A stretch of 48,657 bases of DNA from UBA6382 sp963617965 (GTDB lineage: Bacteria > Bacteroidota > Bacteroidia > Bacteroidales > Bacteroidaceae). Made by a program: the position numbers and the translations under genes. The DNA is taken from the NCBI GenBank assembly GCA_963617965.1, contig CAVEQO010000016.1:1-48657 (forward strand). Reading direction: 5' to 3'. The notes beneath the pieces are model-generated. The model was not told the DNA's origin. It made no database searches and saw nothing but the letters and a program-made list of their open reading frames with translations. Positions 18,317-25,746 of the stretch are shown here, in pieces (the stretch's first letter is position 1; every line of letters begins with the position of its first letter).

Positions 18317-18337
18317 AGTCTTTCTCTTGTTTGTGGA

Positions 18338-18814
18338 TTAAAATCTAAAGTGAGCAAATGCACGGTTGGCCTCTGCCATACGGTGGAGATCCTCCTTACG
18401 CTTGAACGCACCGCCCTGCTGGTTGTAGGCATCCATGATTTCAGCGGCAAGTTTCTCCGCCATGCTCTTACCGCTGCGCTTGCGGGCGAAAGCGATAATG
18501 TTCTTCATTGAAATGGACTCTTTCCTGTCAGGACGGACTTCCATAGGCACCTGAAACGTGGCACCGCCTATGCGGCGGCTCTTCACCTCAACCTGAGGCG
18601 TAACGTTGTCCAGAGCACTCTTCCAGATGTCCAGAGCACTCTTTTCCTCGTTCTGCATCTTGTCTTTCACAATGTCCAATGCCTTGTAGAAGATTTCGTA
18701 CGAGAGGTTCTTCTTGCCGTCATACATGAGATGGTTGACGAACTTGGTCACTTTCTGGTCGTTGAATACCGAGTCAGGAAGGATCACTCTTTTCTTTGGT
18801 TTTGCTTTTCTCAT
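18338..18814 (-). CDS. rpsG: 30S ribosomal protein S7 (uS7)
   Basis: 158 residues. S7 starts assembly of the 30S head and contacts E-site tRNA; in E. coli it represses the str operon by binding the rpsL-rpsG gap. MRKAKPKKRVILPDSVFND, KFVNHLMYDGKKNLSYEIFY and GGATFQVPMEVRPDRK are diagnostic. The gap to rpsL upstream is 104 bases, unusual for this tight cluster and similar to the length of the E. coli S7 target. Confidence 0.98.
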   Translation of the reverse strand: MRKAKPKKRVILPDSVFNDQKVTKFVNHLMYDGKKNLSYEIFYKALDIVKDKMQNEEKSALDIWKSALDNVTPQVEVKSRRIGGATFQVPMEVRPDRKESISMKNIIAFARKRSGKSMAEKLAAEIMDAYNQQGGAFKRKEDLHRMAEANRAFAHFRF

Positions 18815-18918
18815 TTTTGTTCTTGATCTTTTCGGTTTGGGTTGTGCTTCTTGTTCTTCAAGCGCTCTCCTGCTGCTTTACTCAACCTTTCCGCCTGCAA
18901 TAACCCAATTCAGGTTAA

Positions 18919-19302
18919 CTATTTCTTTGCCGCCTTGGGACGTTTCGCACCGTATTTGGAACGACGCTGCGTGCGGTTGGCGACACCGGCAGTGTCAAGC
19001 GTACCGCGCACAATGTGATAACGCACGCCAGGGAGATCCTTCACACGGCCACCCCTTACCATAACGATGGAGTGCTCCTGAAGATTGTGTCCCTCGCCGG
19101 GAATGTACGAGTTGACTTCCTTGGAGTTTGTCAAACGCACACGCGCCACTTTGCGCATGGCCGAATTAGGCTTCTTGGGAGTGGTGGTGTAGACACGCAC
19201 GCAGACTCCGCGGCGCTGCGGACATGAGTCCAGTGCCGGAGACTTGCTCTTGTCCTGCAAAGCCACTCTGCCTTTTCTAACTAATTGTTGGATAGTTGGC
19301 AT
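18919..19302 (-). CDS. rpsL: 30S ribosomal protein S12 (uS12)
   Basis: 127 residues. S12 is at the decoding centre. The streptomycin-critical loops TPKKPNSAMRKVARV (41-55) and GRVKDLPGVRYHIVRGTLD carry the usual Lys residues, so no resistance substitution is seen. It is the first gene of the 18-kb minus-strand cluster. The upstream 300 bases before the DUF3467 terminator should hold the main promoter, although no consensus -33/-7 pair is evident. Confidence 0.99.
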   Translation of the reverse strand: MPTIQQLVRKGRVALQDKSKSPALDSCPQRRGVCVRVYTTTPKKPNSAMRKVARVRLTNSKEVNSYIPGEGHNLQEHSIVMVRGGRVKDLPGVRYHIVRGTLDTAGVANRTQRRSKYGAKRPKAAKK

Positions 19303-19605
19303 TTTGATTTACTATTTTTTTGGTTTATTATATTGTTTTTCACACGAAAACAAGACCCGTCACGGACCTTATGGGCACAAAATACCCATTTCAGACTGCG
19401 AAATTACTACTTTTCTGCAAAATAGCACATTATACCGGGCATTAATTTTGCTTACCGGTGGTCATTAGCTCCATATAGTACACTGTTTAATGTTATTTAA
19501 CGTTGTAAGGAATATTTAACAGCGTTTTTACACGTCAGACTGCCTTTTTCACGAAAGCAACGGACTTCGTCACAGCTTTTCTTATTAAAAGAGCGGTACA
19601 AAAAT
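19303..19605. other. Intergenic leader region of the str-S10-spc-alpha cluster
   Basis: About 300 bases with no open frame worth calling. It should contain the main promoter of the large ribosomal cluster. Two minus-strand TATTTTG sequences (19378-19384 and 19418-19424) resemble the -7 box but are one base short of TAnnTTTG, and neither has a -33 TTTG at the right spacing. A small inverted repeat, ATGGG / CCCAT (19371-19375 and 19385-19389), encloses the first of them. Confidence 0.4.
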
Positions 19606-19660
19606 CCCCCGAGAGCCGTCAAGTCCAGTTCGGGAACCAGAGTTTGACGGCTCTCGGGGG
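19606..19660 (-). terminator. Terminator of the DUF3467 gene
   Basis: A perfect 17-base inverted repeat (19606-19622 and 19644-19660, arm CCCCCGAGAGCCGTCAA) with a 21-base loop that can itself pair in part (GTTC/GAAC). On the minus strand it is followed by ATTTTTG, so it is a good rho-independent terminator about 20 bases after the stop of the DUF3467 gene. It separates that gene from the str operon. Confidence 0.85.
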
Positions 19661-19680
19661 AGGGCAGAAAAAACAGTTTG

Positions 19681-19986
19681 TCAAGCCTCGCCTCTCGGTT
19701 CCGAGAAGGAGCCGCCGGAAACCGTCGTATGCAAATCAATGGGGCCGAAAGCCTTTTCGTATTTGGAAATATTGTCGTTTAGTGCATACATCAGCCGTTT
19801 GACATGTTCGGGGGCCATGACAATCCTTGACTTCACTTTCGGATTTCCGCTGTTGGGAAGCAACCGTATGAAATCCAGGATAAACTCGGCGGACGAATGC
19901 GTTATGACCGCAAGGTTTGAATACACGCCGTCTTCCACCTCTGGGGCAACGGCAATCTGGAGTTGGTTTTTGTTATCTGTAGCCAT
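19681..19986 (-). CDS. DUF3467 family protein
   Basis: 101 residues from the ATG at 19986 (MATDNKNQLQIAV); a longer frame lacks family similarity upstream. The DUF3467 core is clear: GVYSNLAVITHSSAEFILDFIRLLP (about 20-44), then SRIVMAPEHVKRLMYALNDNISKYEKAFG (about 53-81). No signal peptide or membrane segment, so cytoplasmic. The function of the family is not known. From memory, in Bacteroides this gene lies between rpoC and rpsL; here it is still next to rpsL but about 16 kb from rpoC. It has its own terminator and a possible -7 box at 20035-20042. Confidence 0.85.
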   Translation of the reverse strand: MATDNKNQLQIAVAPEVEDGVYSNLAVITHSSAEFILDFIRLLPNSGNPKVKSRIVMAPEHVKRLMYALNDNISKYEKAFGPIDLHTTVSGGSFSEPRGEA

Positions 19987-20034
19987 CCTTATATATGTAT
20001 ATAATGTTAAACATTCCGGTGTTGTCGCCAAGGG

Positions 20035-20042
20035 CAAATTTA
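20035..20042 (-). promoter_or_regulatory. Candidate -7 promoter box of the DUF3467 gene
   Basis: Minus-strand TAAATTTG fits TAnnTTTG exactly, about 50 bases before the ATG at 19986. No TTTG is visible at the -33 distance. It overlaps the end of the T-tract of the hairpin at 20051-20070. Confidence 0.4.
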
Positions 20043-20070
20043 AGAAAAAAGGGGCGATTGTACCCGCCCC
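20043..20070 (-). terminator. Orphan hairpin plus T-tract upstream of the DUF3467 gene
   Basis: GGGGCG (20051-20056) pairs with CGCCCC (20065-20070) around an 8-base loop, and on the minus strand six T follow. This has the form of a rho-independent terminator, yet no minus-strand gene lies upstream of it: the esterase gene there is on the plus strand. It could end a small RNA, stop antisense transcription from the esterase gene, or act as an attenuator in a long leader of the DUF3467 gene. Confidence 0.5.
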
Positions 20071-20177
20071 ACCGTATTCTTTTTCCCATGCAGGCAAAAA
20101 AGGGGCTTCTTTTCAGGCAAAGCAACCCGCATCTGCAAGAAACACGCTAACTTTACAGCACCTAAGTAAAAAGTTCT

Positions 20178-21518
20178 ATGAACACACGTTGTATTCTGGC
20201 AATCTGCCACATTTCTTTTCTGGTATCCGTAACCCTTGCCGCACAGACCGCCAACCGCAACCTTTACAAGAAAGCGAAAGCCTATTTTGAACACGGGGCC
20301 GCAGCGAAAGTCATCCCGACAAAAAATGTGAGTACAGACAGCCTTGCCGTCTGGGCTGCATGGAGGGAACATACGGCCGCAGTATGCACTGGCAAACTGC
20401 CCGGGCTACAGCCGCTGGACAACGGGAGCAAGTACCGTTGGACTCTACCGGATTCGCTGGAACCCGGAGCTACGCTGAATTTCTGTTATGGCACAAAAGG
20501 GCAGACCGACGGGCCTCTGCCCCTGTTCCTATACCTTCACGGCAGCGGACCGCGCAGCATCGAATGGACGACAGGGCAGAAAATATGCCTGTCGTTCAAC
20601 GATGCACCCTCGGCATATTTCATACCCCAGATACCGCAAGAAGGCAAATGGTATCGCTGGTACCAGCAAAGCAAGCAGTGGTTCGTGGAGTCGCTGTTCC
20701 GCCAGGCTCTCGCCTCCGGGCAAATAGACCCTTACAGGATTTATGTCTTCGGTATTTCAGAAGGCGGCTACGGCAGCCAGCGACTGGCATCATTCTACGC
20801 GGACTACCTTGCCGCCGCAGGGCCCATGGCCGGCGGCGAACCCCTCAAGAACGCTCCAGCGGAGAACTGCGGCAACATAGGCTTCTCCCTGCTGACAGGG
20901 GAAAGGGACTTCGGCTTCTACCGCAATATGCTGACCACATATACGGACAATGCTCTTGACTCTCTGCAGTCGGCATATCCCGGCGAATACTGCCACCGCG
21001 TGGAACTCCTCGCCGGCATGGGTCACAGCATCGACTACAGCCTCACGACCCCATGGCTGAAAGGGTTCAGGAGGAATCCCACACCGAAACATTTCATTTG
21101 GGAGGACTACGACATGGACAACCGCCACCGCACAGGCTTCTACAATATTCTTGTCAACCGCCGGCCTTCAAGCGGCAAACGGACGCGCTACGAGTTCACT
21201 GCAAAAGGCAATGCCATAGACCTGTCCGTACAGGATGTGGAGTACTCCTGTACGCAGCAAGACCCCCGGTGGGGAATCGAACTAAGTTTCAGCCGGACAT
21301 ACACCCCCTCGGACGACGGCAAAATAACAATCTTCCTCTGCGATGCTCTCGTTGATACCGACAGGAAAATAACAATCCGCCTTAACGGCAAGGAAGTCTA
21401 CAACGGAATACCGCAGAAAAGTGCTACCGCCATGCTGCGCAGCACCGAGGCTTTCGGCGACCCCCTGCGCATCTTTCCTGTAGCCATAGACTTGGATATG
21501 TCCGACACTATCCATTAG
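20178..21518 (+). CDS. Secreted alpha/beta hydrolase (esterase-like)
   Basis: 446 residues with a signal peptide (about 1-22, ending LAAQ). The alpha/beta-hydrolase core has HGSG (121-124, oxyanion hole), the nucleophile elbow GISEGG with Ser194, a likely acid in GERD (Asp244), and the catalytic His in GMGHS (His283). This resembles PHB-depolymerase/feruloyl-esterase-type enzymes, so ester cleavage in the periplasm or outside is likely, but the substrate is unknown. Residues about 304-446 form an additional beta-rich domain (IRLNGKEVYNG visible) that could bind substrate. Convergent with the Xer gene, divergent from the DUF3467 gene. Confidence 0.75.
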   Translation: MNTRCILAICHISFLVSVTLAAQTANRNLYKKAKAYFEHGAAAKVIPTKNVSTDSLAVWAAWREHTAAVCTGKLPGLQPLDNGSKYRWTLPDSLEPGATLNFCYGTKGQTDGPLPLFLYLHGSGPRSIEWTTGQKICLSFNDAPSAYFIPQIPQEGKWYRWYQQSKQWFVESLFRQALASGQIDPYRIYVFGISEGGYGSQRLASFYADYLAAAGPMAGGEPLKNAPAENCGNIGFSLLTGERDFGFYRNMLTTYTDNALDSLQSAYPGEYCHRVELLAGMGHSIDYSLTTPWLKGFRRNPTPKHFIWEDYDMDNRHRTGFYNILVNRRPSSGKRTRYEFTAKGNAIDLSVQDVEYSCTQQDPRWGIELSFSRTYTPSDDGKITIFLCDALVDTDRKITIRLNGKEVYNGIPQKSATAMLRSTEAFGDPLRIFPVAIDLDMSDTIH

Positions 21519-21541
21519 AGCCGCATTCCGACCGCTCTCGT

Positions 21542-22453
21542 TTAGTCTTCTTCCTTTTCCGCGCGCGGATGCGCCTTCGAATAAGCTTTCTTCAGCTCTT
21601 CAAACGTCGTGTGCGTGTATATTTCTGTTGTCGTTATGCTCCTGTGGCCAAGCAGTTGCCTCACCACCTCTATCTCCGCTCCGTTGTTGAGCATCGCAGT
21701 GGCAAAAGTGTGCCGTAGCACATGAGGCGAGCGTTTCTTCAGCGTGGTAACCTGTGACAGGTATGTGTGTACGATTTTTTCCACAAGCGAACGACTCACG
21801 CGACCGCCGCGATTCCCAAGCAACAGCGCAGGCGTGTCGTCTGCGCCGCTCCGCACACTTCTGACCGTCAGATAAGTCCGCAATTCTTCCTCCAGCTCCA
21901 CACCAAAAGGTATCATGCGTTCCTTGTTCCGTTTGCCTACAACCCTTATGGTCAAGTTGCCGAAATCTACCGACTCGAGGTCAAGCCCCACCAGTTCCGA
22001 CAGGCGAATGCCGGTAGAATAGAAAAGCAGGATCACCAAACGGTTGCGGCATCCCTCAAAGTCTTCGCCGAAGCACATGTTGTCAAGGAGGTTGTCCATG
22101 TCACTCTCCCTCACGAACTCGGGCAGTCTCTTCTCGTTCTTCGGCCCTCTGACTCTCCGCGCAGGATTCTTGCTTGCCACCCCCCTTGTCATCATGTATC
22201 GGTAGAACGACCGGACAGCGCTGAGCTTCTTGTTTACCGTAAGTGTGGAATATTTTTCAGACATCATTAGCACTACCCATTCCCTTATGTGCACATCTTC
22301 AATTTCCTCCCAGTCGGTCACGGAATACCGTGTCTCCACAAACTCAAGCAAACTGTTCAGCGCAGGGGCATATACCATTGCGGTATTTTCCGAGTAATGG
22401 CGTTCCGCAATGAGAAACGTTACAAAACTGTCAATGTAGTCACGTGCAACCAT
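21542..22453 (-). CDS. Tyrosine recombinase, XerC/XerD type
   Basis: 303 residues from the ATG at 22453 (MVARDYIDSFVTFL). All catalytic residues are present: Arg150 (STGIRLSEL), Lys174 (VVGKRNKER), His244 and Arg247 (HVLRHTFA), His270 (LLGHRSI) and the nucleophile Tyr279 (TEIYTH). The N-terminal SAM-like domain fits a core Xer protein. Core Xer enzymes resolve chromosome dimers at dif together with a partner. Location beside rpsU, as remembered from other Bacteroidales, argues for a housekeeping XerC-like protein rather than a mobile-element integrase. XerC or XerD cannot be told apart here. Confidence 0.88.
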   Translation of the reverse strand: MVARDYIDSFVTFLIAERHYSENTAMVYAPALNSLLEFVETRYSVTDWEEIEDVHIREWVVLMMSEKYSTLTVNKKLSAVRSFYRYMMTRGVASKNPARRVRGPKNEKRLPEFVRESDMDNLLDNMCFGEDFEGCRNRLVILLFYSTGIRLSELVGLDLESVDFGNLTIRVVGKRNKERMIPFGVELEEELRTYLTVRSVRSGADDTPALLLGNRGGRVSRSLVEKIVHTYLSQVTTLKKRSPHVLRHTFATAMLNNGAEIEVVRQLLGHRSITTTEIYTHTTFEELKKAYSKAHPRAEKEED

Positions 22454-22675
22454 AACAAAGATGCCTTTCAATTTTGCCTGATGCAGAAACAAAAAAGGCG
22501 GGCCATAAAAGCCCTGCCTGAAAAACTATGAAAAAATTTGAAAAAACAAGTACTTTCCTGCTCCTTAGCCGACACCATCCATATATGGACAACCGCTCCG
22601 CAACAAAACTGCACCTGTATGTATCTCTTGTATCTTCAGCCTCCTTTCGATCACCGCCAAACGGTCAAATTTTCT

Positions 22676-22867
22676 TTAGTCCTCGTCACGGTGGAGTGCT
22701 GTCACATAGATGGCATGCTCCTTGGCGAGACGCTTCCTGACAGAAGGTTTGTCAAACTGCTGGCGTCTGCGCAATTCCTTTACGACACCCGTCTTTTCAA
22801 ACTTTCTTTTGAACTTCTTCAGAGCTCTCTCAATGTTCTCGCCCTCTTTTACTGGTACAATAATCAT
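22676..22867 (-). CDS. rpsU: 30S ribosomal protein S21 (bS21)
   Basis: 63 residues, MIIVPVKEGENIERALKKFKRKFEKTGV then RRRQQFDKPSVRKRLAKEHA, which is S21. In Bacteroidota S21, with S18 and S6, is reported to bury the anti-Shine-Dalgarno end of 16S rRNA, which explains the rarity of that signal. In some Bacteroidota groups rpsU itself carries a Shine-Dalgarno sequence; none is seen here (AAACAGT before the ATG). The promoter at 22919-22950 is a complete consensus pair. It is followed by a Xer gene 222 bases downstream. Confidence 0.97.
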   Translation of the reverse strand: MIIVPVKEGENIERALKKFKRKFEKTGVVKELRRRQQFDKPSVRKRLAKEHAIYVTALHRDED

Positions 22868-22918
22868 ACTGTTTCGATTTGTTGTTTTTTACTCGTTGTG
22901 TCACACCTTTAGTGGGCG

Positions 22919-22950
22919 CAAAGTTACGTATATTTTCATTCACCGCCAAA
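22919..22950 (-). promoter_or_regulatory. Bacteroidota-type promoter of rpsU (-33/-7)
   Basis: On the minus strand TTTG (22947-22950), a 20-base spacer and TAACTTTG (22919-22926) match the primary-sigma consensus of Bacteroidota exactly. The expected start of transcription near 22912 gives a leader of about 45 bases before the rpsU ATG. Confidence 0.8.
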
Positions 22951-22984
22951 TTTCTGCAAGGGAAAAACAACTTGTAGAAAAAAT

Positions 22985-23013
22985 GAGAAGCGGCAATTCG
23001 GTTGCCGCTTCTC
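22985..23013 (-). terminator. Terminator of the OmpA-family gene
   Basis: A perfect 12-base stem (22985-22996 with 23002-23013, arm GAGAAGCGGCAA) around a 5-base loop. On the minus strand ATTTTTTC follows, so it is a clear rho-independent terminator 40 bases after the OmpA-family stop codon, and it insulates the rpsU promoter. Confidence 0.9.
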
Positions 23014-23052
23014 GTATCTTATGATTCTATTTTGCCCTTTACAGCAGGACTG

Positions 23053-24204
23053 TTATTTCGTCATCGTGGAGATTGCAACGCGGTTCCAGCTACGCTCTGC
23101 AAAGACAGAACCTACGCCGCAGCCTTCGGTAGTGATGCGCGAAGCGTCAATGCCGTACTTCTTGACAAGCATCTTCTTGACTGCCTCCGCACGTGCGGCA
23201 GAAAGCTTCTGGTTGAGTCCTGCAGGACCCTCGGGAGAAGCGTAGCCCTTCACGGAAACGGTCGCACCCGGATTGCTCTTCAGGAAAGAAGCCACGCGGG
23301 CAACGTTAGGCATTTGGGCCTTGGAGATGATAGACTTGCCGCAAGCGAAGAACACATTCGATTCGATGCTGTTGGTTGCAGCTGTTGCAGTCGGCGCGGC
23401 CGGCGCTTTCTTGTTGCGGCAGTCGTTGAGTTCATCCTGAAGCTTCTTGATGGCAGCAGCATCGGCAGCAATCTTCTGATCCTTTGCGCCGAGCTGGTTA
23501 CGGAGATCATTGATCTTGGCGTTAAGACCGTCAACCTCTGCCTGATCGTATTCCTTCACGAGAGCAAAGTTGTGTGTGCCGTTGGAGTTCTTGAACTTGT
23601 AGGTAACACCGGCCATAAGCTCAAGGTGAGCAAGGTTGATGTTGTAGTTCTGGCCAACCTGTGTATAGCCGCCGTCACCGAGACTCCACACGATGGCGGG
23701 CTTGACATTGATCTGCCATTCCTTGGCTGCACCGAGGTTGAAACCGATGTTAAGACCGGCCTTGCTGGTGAGGAGGTTCACGTCATTGTAGTCGCCGGGA
23801 TAGTACTCGTGACCCCAACCGAAACCATAAACGGCTTTCACGTCAACGAGACGAGGTTCACCCTTGTAGCCAAGGATAAGGTTGGACAGGTTGAACGACA
23901 TCAAACCGCTGATGTTTGAGGCATCAAACGCATTTGCGCTGTAGGTGCGGTTGTTGTGGCCTGCATTGATAAGGGTGTTGCCTTCCAGAGCAAGACCAAA
24001 GATAGGAGTGATCTCCTTGGCGATGGTGATGCCTACGGAAGGACGGAGATCATCGATTACCTTGTGGTGTGCGGCAGGAGTAACACCACCTACCTGCAAA
24101 CCTACAGACCAGTTGTCGGTAAGTTTGCTGCCACGTACTGTTGTCTGTGCGCTTGCAAAAGAAACCGTTGCACAAACTGCGAGAAGTGTAAAAAATCTCT
24201 TCAT
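23053..24204 (-). CDS. OmpA-family outer membrane protein
   Basis: 383 residues with a signal peptide (1-19, FASA before Gln20). Residues about 30-210 have alternating strands that fit an outer-membrane beta-barrel; about 218-258 form a short coiled-coil-like linker (AEVDGLNAKINDLRNQLGAKDQ), then an Ala/Pro/Thr hinge. The C-terminal OmpA domain (about 275-383) has VSVKGYASPEGPAGLNQKLS and AARAEAV, which bind peptidoglycan. It would tie the outer membrane to the wall, and proteins of this kind are abundant in Bacteroidales. It is monocistronic with its own terminator. Confidence 0.9.
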   Translation of the reverse strand: MKRFFTLLAVCATVSFASAQTTVRGSKLTDNWSVGLQVGGVTPAAHHKVIDDLRPSVGITIAKEITPIFGLALEGNTLINAGHNNRTYSANAFDASNISGLMSFNLSNLILGYKGEPRLVDVKAVYGFGWGHEYYPGDYNDVNLLTSKAGLNIGFNLGAAKEWQINVKPAIVWSLGDGGYTQVGQNYNINLAHLELMAGVTYKFKNSNGTHNFALVKEYDQAEVDGLNAKINDLRNQLGAKDQKIAADAAAIKKLQDELNDCRNKKAPAAPTATAATNSIESNVFFACGKSIISKAQMPNVARVASFLKSNPGATVSVKGYASPEGPAGLNQKLSAARAEAVKKMLVKKYGIDASRITTEGCGVGSVFAERSWNRVAISTMTK

Positions 24205-24548
24205 TTTTTAATGTTTTTCAAAAGGTTTCCTCAATACTGGGATTCCTTCTTCTGGTTAGTAATTTTTATAATAATCTGTTGTCGTCGTTTGTCTTGTGCG
24301 CCAAGCCCCTCTCAAAAAGGGTCTCCATCGGCAAAGGAACGACTTTTTTCTGATTCCGCACACATTTTCCAATGAAAATTTAACCATGCAAAGCCTTTTT
24401 TATGCGTTTTTTCGCCAAAAAACAGCGTTTCGTCAAAAAAAGATCCCGAATATGCGTACACCAGCGACAAAAAACACACACAGATCAGCCCGTTCTATCT
24501 TCAATGCCGGGGCTGACAGCGCAAGGGGAAAAGCCGCACGGACACAAA
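24205..24548. other. Intergenic region between the OmpA-family gene and mdh
   Basis: About 340 bases without a supportable gene. It should hold the promoter and leader of the OmpA-family gene on the minus strand, but no complete -33/-7 pair is seen; TAAATTTT near 24378-24385 (minus) differs from the -7 consensus in its last base. Several A and T runs are present. The right part runs up to the mdh terminator. Confidence 0.4.
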
Positions 24549-24592
24549 CACGGGACTGCAAAGTTCTGTGTACAGACATTTGCAGTCCCGTG
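24549..24592 (-). terminator. Hairpin after mdh
   Basis: A perfect 14-base inverted repeat (24549-24562 with 24579-24592, arm CACGGGACTGCAAA); its 16-base loop can extend the pairing (TCTGT/ACAGA). It lies 22 bases after the mdh stop. The following minus-strand sequence TTTGTGT is only weakly T-rich, so termination efficiency is uncertain. Confidence 0.65.
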
Positions 24593-24614
24593 GGCGATTG
24601 CCATAGGAGCGGCG

Positions 24615-25610
24615 TTATACCAGATTGGGGTTGATTTCACCCCACTTGGATATTTCCGGAACGATGTTCAAGGTCACAAGTTCATCGCGCATCTTGCAGA
24701 GGTGCTCATAGCTCTGGTCAAGCTTGGCGTTTTCCCCGGCAGTGCCCTGCGGCACTTCATAGTGGCAACCAGTGGTGTCAAGCGTCGTCTTCATTGCCAT
24801 CATGATATTGCGGTATTTGTCCGTGTTCACGTATGTGCCGGCAGGGAAGCGGAACGGTCTGCCGCCCATCACGCTGGCAATCATCTCGACAGAGAGCTGC
24901 GACGGGCTCTGGAACGAGCTGCGTCCGCGGAGTTTTATGATAGCACTTCCGCCCTGCGTCACCGCTGTCTTCATTGCCTCCCATTCTTCCTCCGGGAACT
25001 CAGGCGTTCCGATGATATCAACGAGCTTGCGTCCGTCAATCTCGACGTGACTGCCGAACACTGCCATCTGCTCCCCATGGCCGCCGTAGGTCGCACACCC
25101 CGTGATCTTGTTCTGCATAACGCCGAACTTTTTCGCGAGGGCACTCTGCAGACGCGTGGTGTCAAGTGCGGCAAGCGTGGTGACCTGACTTGGCTTCAGC
25201 CCCGAATAGAGCAGGGTTACCAGACCTGTAAGGTCGGCGGGGTTGAAGATGATTACCACGTGCTTTACTTCCGGACAGTATTTCCTGATGTTTTCGCCAA
25301 GACCCTTGGCTATCTCGCAGTTTCCCTTGAGGAGGTCTTCGCGCGTCATGCCATCCTTGCGCGGAGCACCACCCGACGAAATGATGTACTTGGCACCGGC
25401 AAACGCTTCTGCGGCATCGGTGGTAGAGGTGATCTTCACACCGTCAAAGCCGCTTTGGCGCATCTCTTCCGCCACTCCCTCTGGAGGGAACACGTCATAA
25501 AGGCAGATATCCGAAGTAAGACCCAAGGTAAGGGCGGTCTGGACCATGTTGGAGCCGATCATGCCGGCTGCGCCAACAATAACGAGTTTGTCATTTGTAA
25601 GAAATCCCAT
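24615..25610 (-). CDS. mdh: Malate dehydrogenase (lactate/malate dehydrogenase family)
   Basis: 331 residues from the ATG at 25610 (MGFLTNDKLVIVGAAGMIGS). It interconverts malate and oxaloacetate with NAD. The Rossmann motif GAAGMIGS (13-20) is followed by Asp39, which favours NAD over NADP. Substrate residues are Arg84 and Arg90 (APRKDGMTRED), Asn123 (FNPADL) and Arg153, and the catalytic His178 is in TYGGHGEQ. Arg84 rather than Gln at this loop favours malate over lactate. A -7 box at 25657-25664 supports a single-gene transcript. Confidence 0.9.
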   Translation of the reverse strand: MGFLTNDKLVIVGAAGMIGSNMVQTALTLGLTSDICLYDVFPPEGVAEEMRQSGFDGVKITSTTDAAEAFAGAKYIISSGGAPRKDGMTREDLLKGNCEIAKGLGENIRKYCPEVKHVVIIFNPADLTGLVTLLYSGLKPSQVTTLAALDTTRLQSALAKKFGVMQNKITGCATYGGHGEQMAVFGSHVEIDGRKLVDIIGTPEFPEEEWEAMKTAVTQGGSAIIKLRGRSSFQSPSQLSVEMIASVMGGRPFRFPAGTYVNTDKYRNIMMAMKTTLDTTGCHYEVPQGTAGENAKLDQSYEHLCKMRDELVTLNIVPEISKWGEINPNLV

Positions 25611-25656
25611 AATTATAATGTTTTTAGCAATGTCTTCGTCTTTCGTTATCGCACAG

Positions 25657-25664
25657 CAAAAATA
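25657..25664 (-). promoter_or_regulatory. Candidate -7 promoter box of mdh
   Basis: Minus-strand TATTTTTG matches TAnnTTTG, 47 bases before the mdh ATG at 25610. No TTTG at the -33 distance, so this is partial evidence. Confidence 0.4.
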
Positions 25665-25746
25665 ACACAAATATCTTTACTTGCGTTGTTTCGTAGGGAG
25701 AAAAGAGTGTTTTTCGCGTTCTTGAACGGTTTCCTGCCACACGGGG

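Noticed and set aside
21542..22453. The tyrosine recombinase as an integrase of a mobile element
   Set aside because: Next to rpsU, standard core-Xer length, no tRNA-end repeat, no relaxase or phage genes nearby. A housekeeping XerC/XerD role is more likely.
23002..23919. A 305-codon plus-strand frame opposite the OmpA-family gene
   Set aside because: It starts in the terminator of the OmpA-family gene and is antisense to a protein with a signal peptide and a clear OmpA domain.
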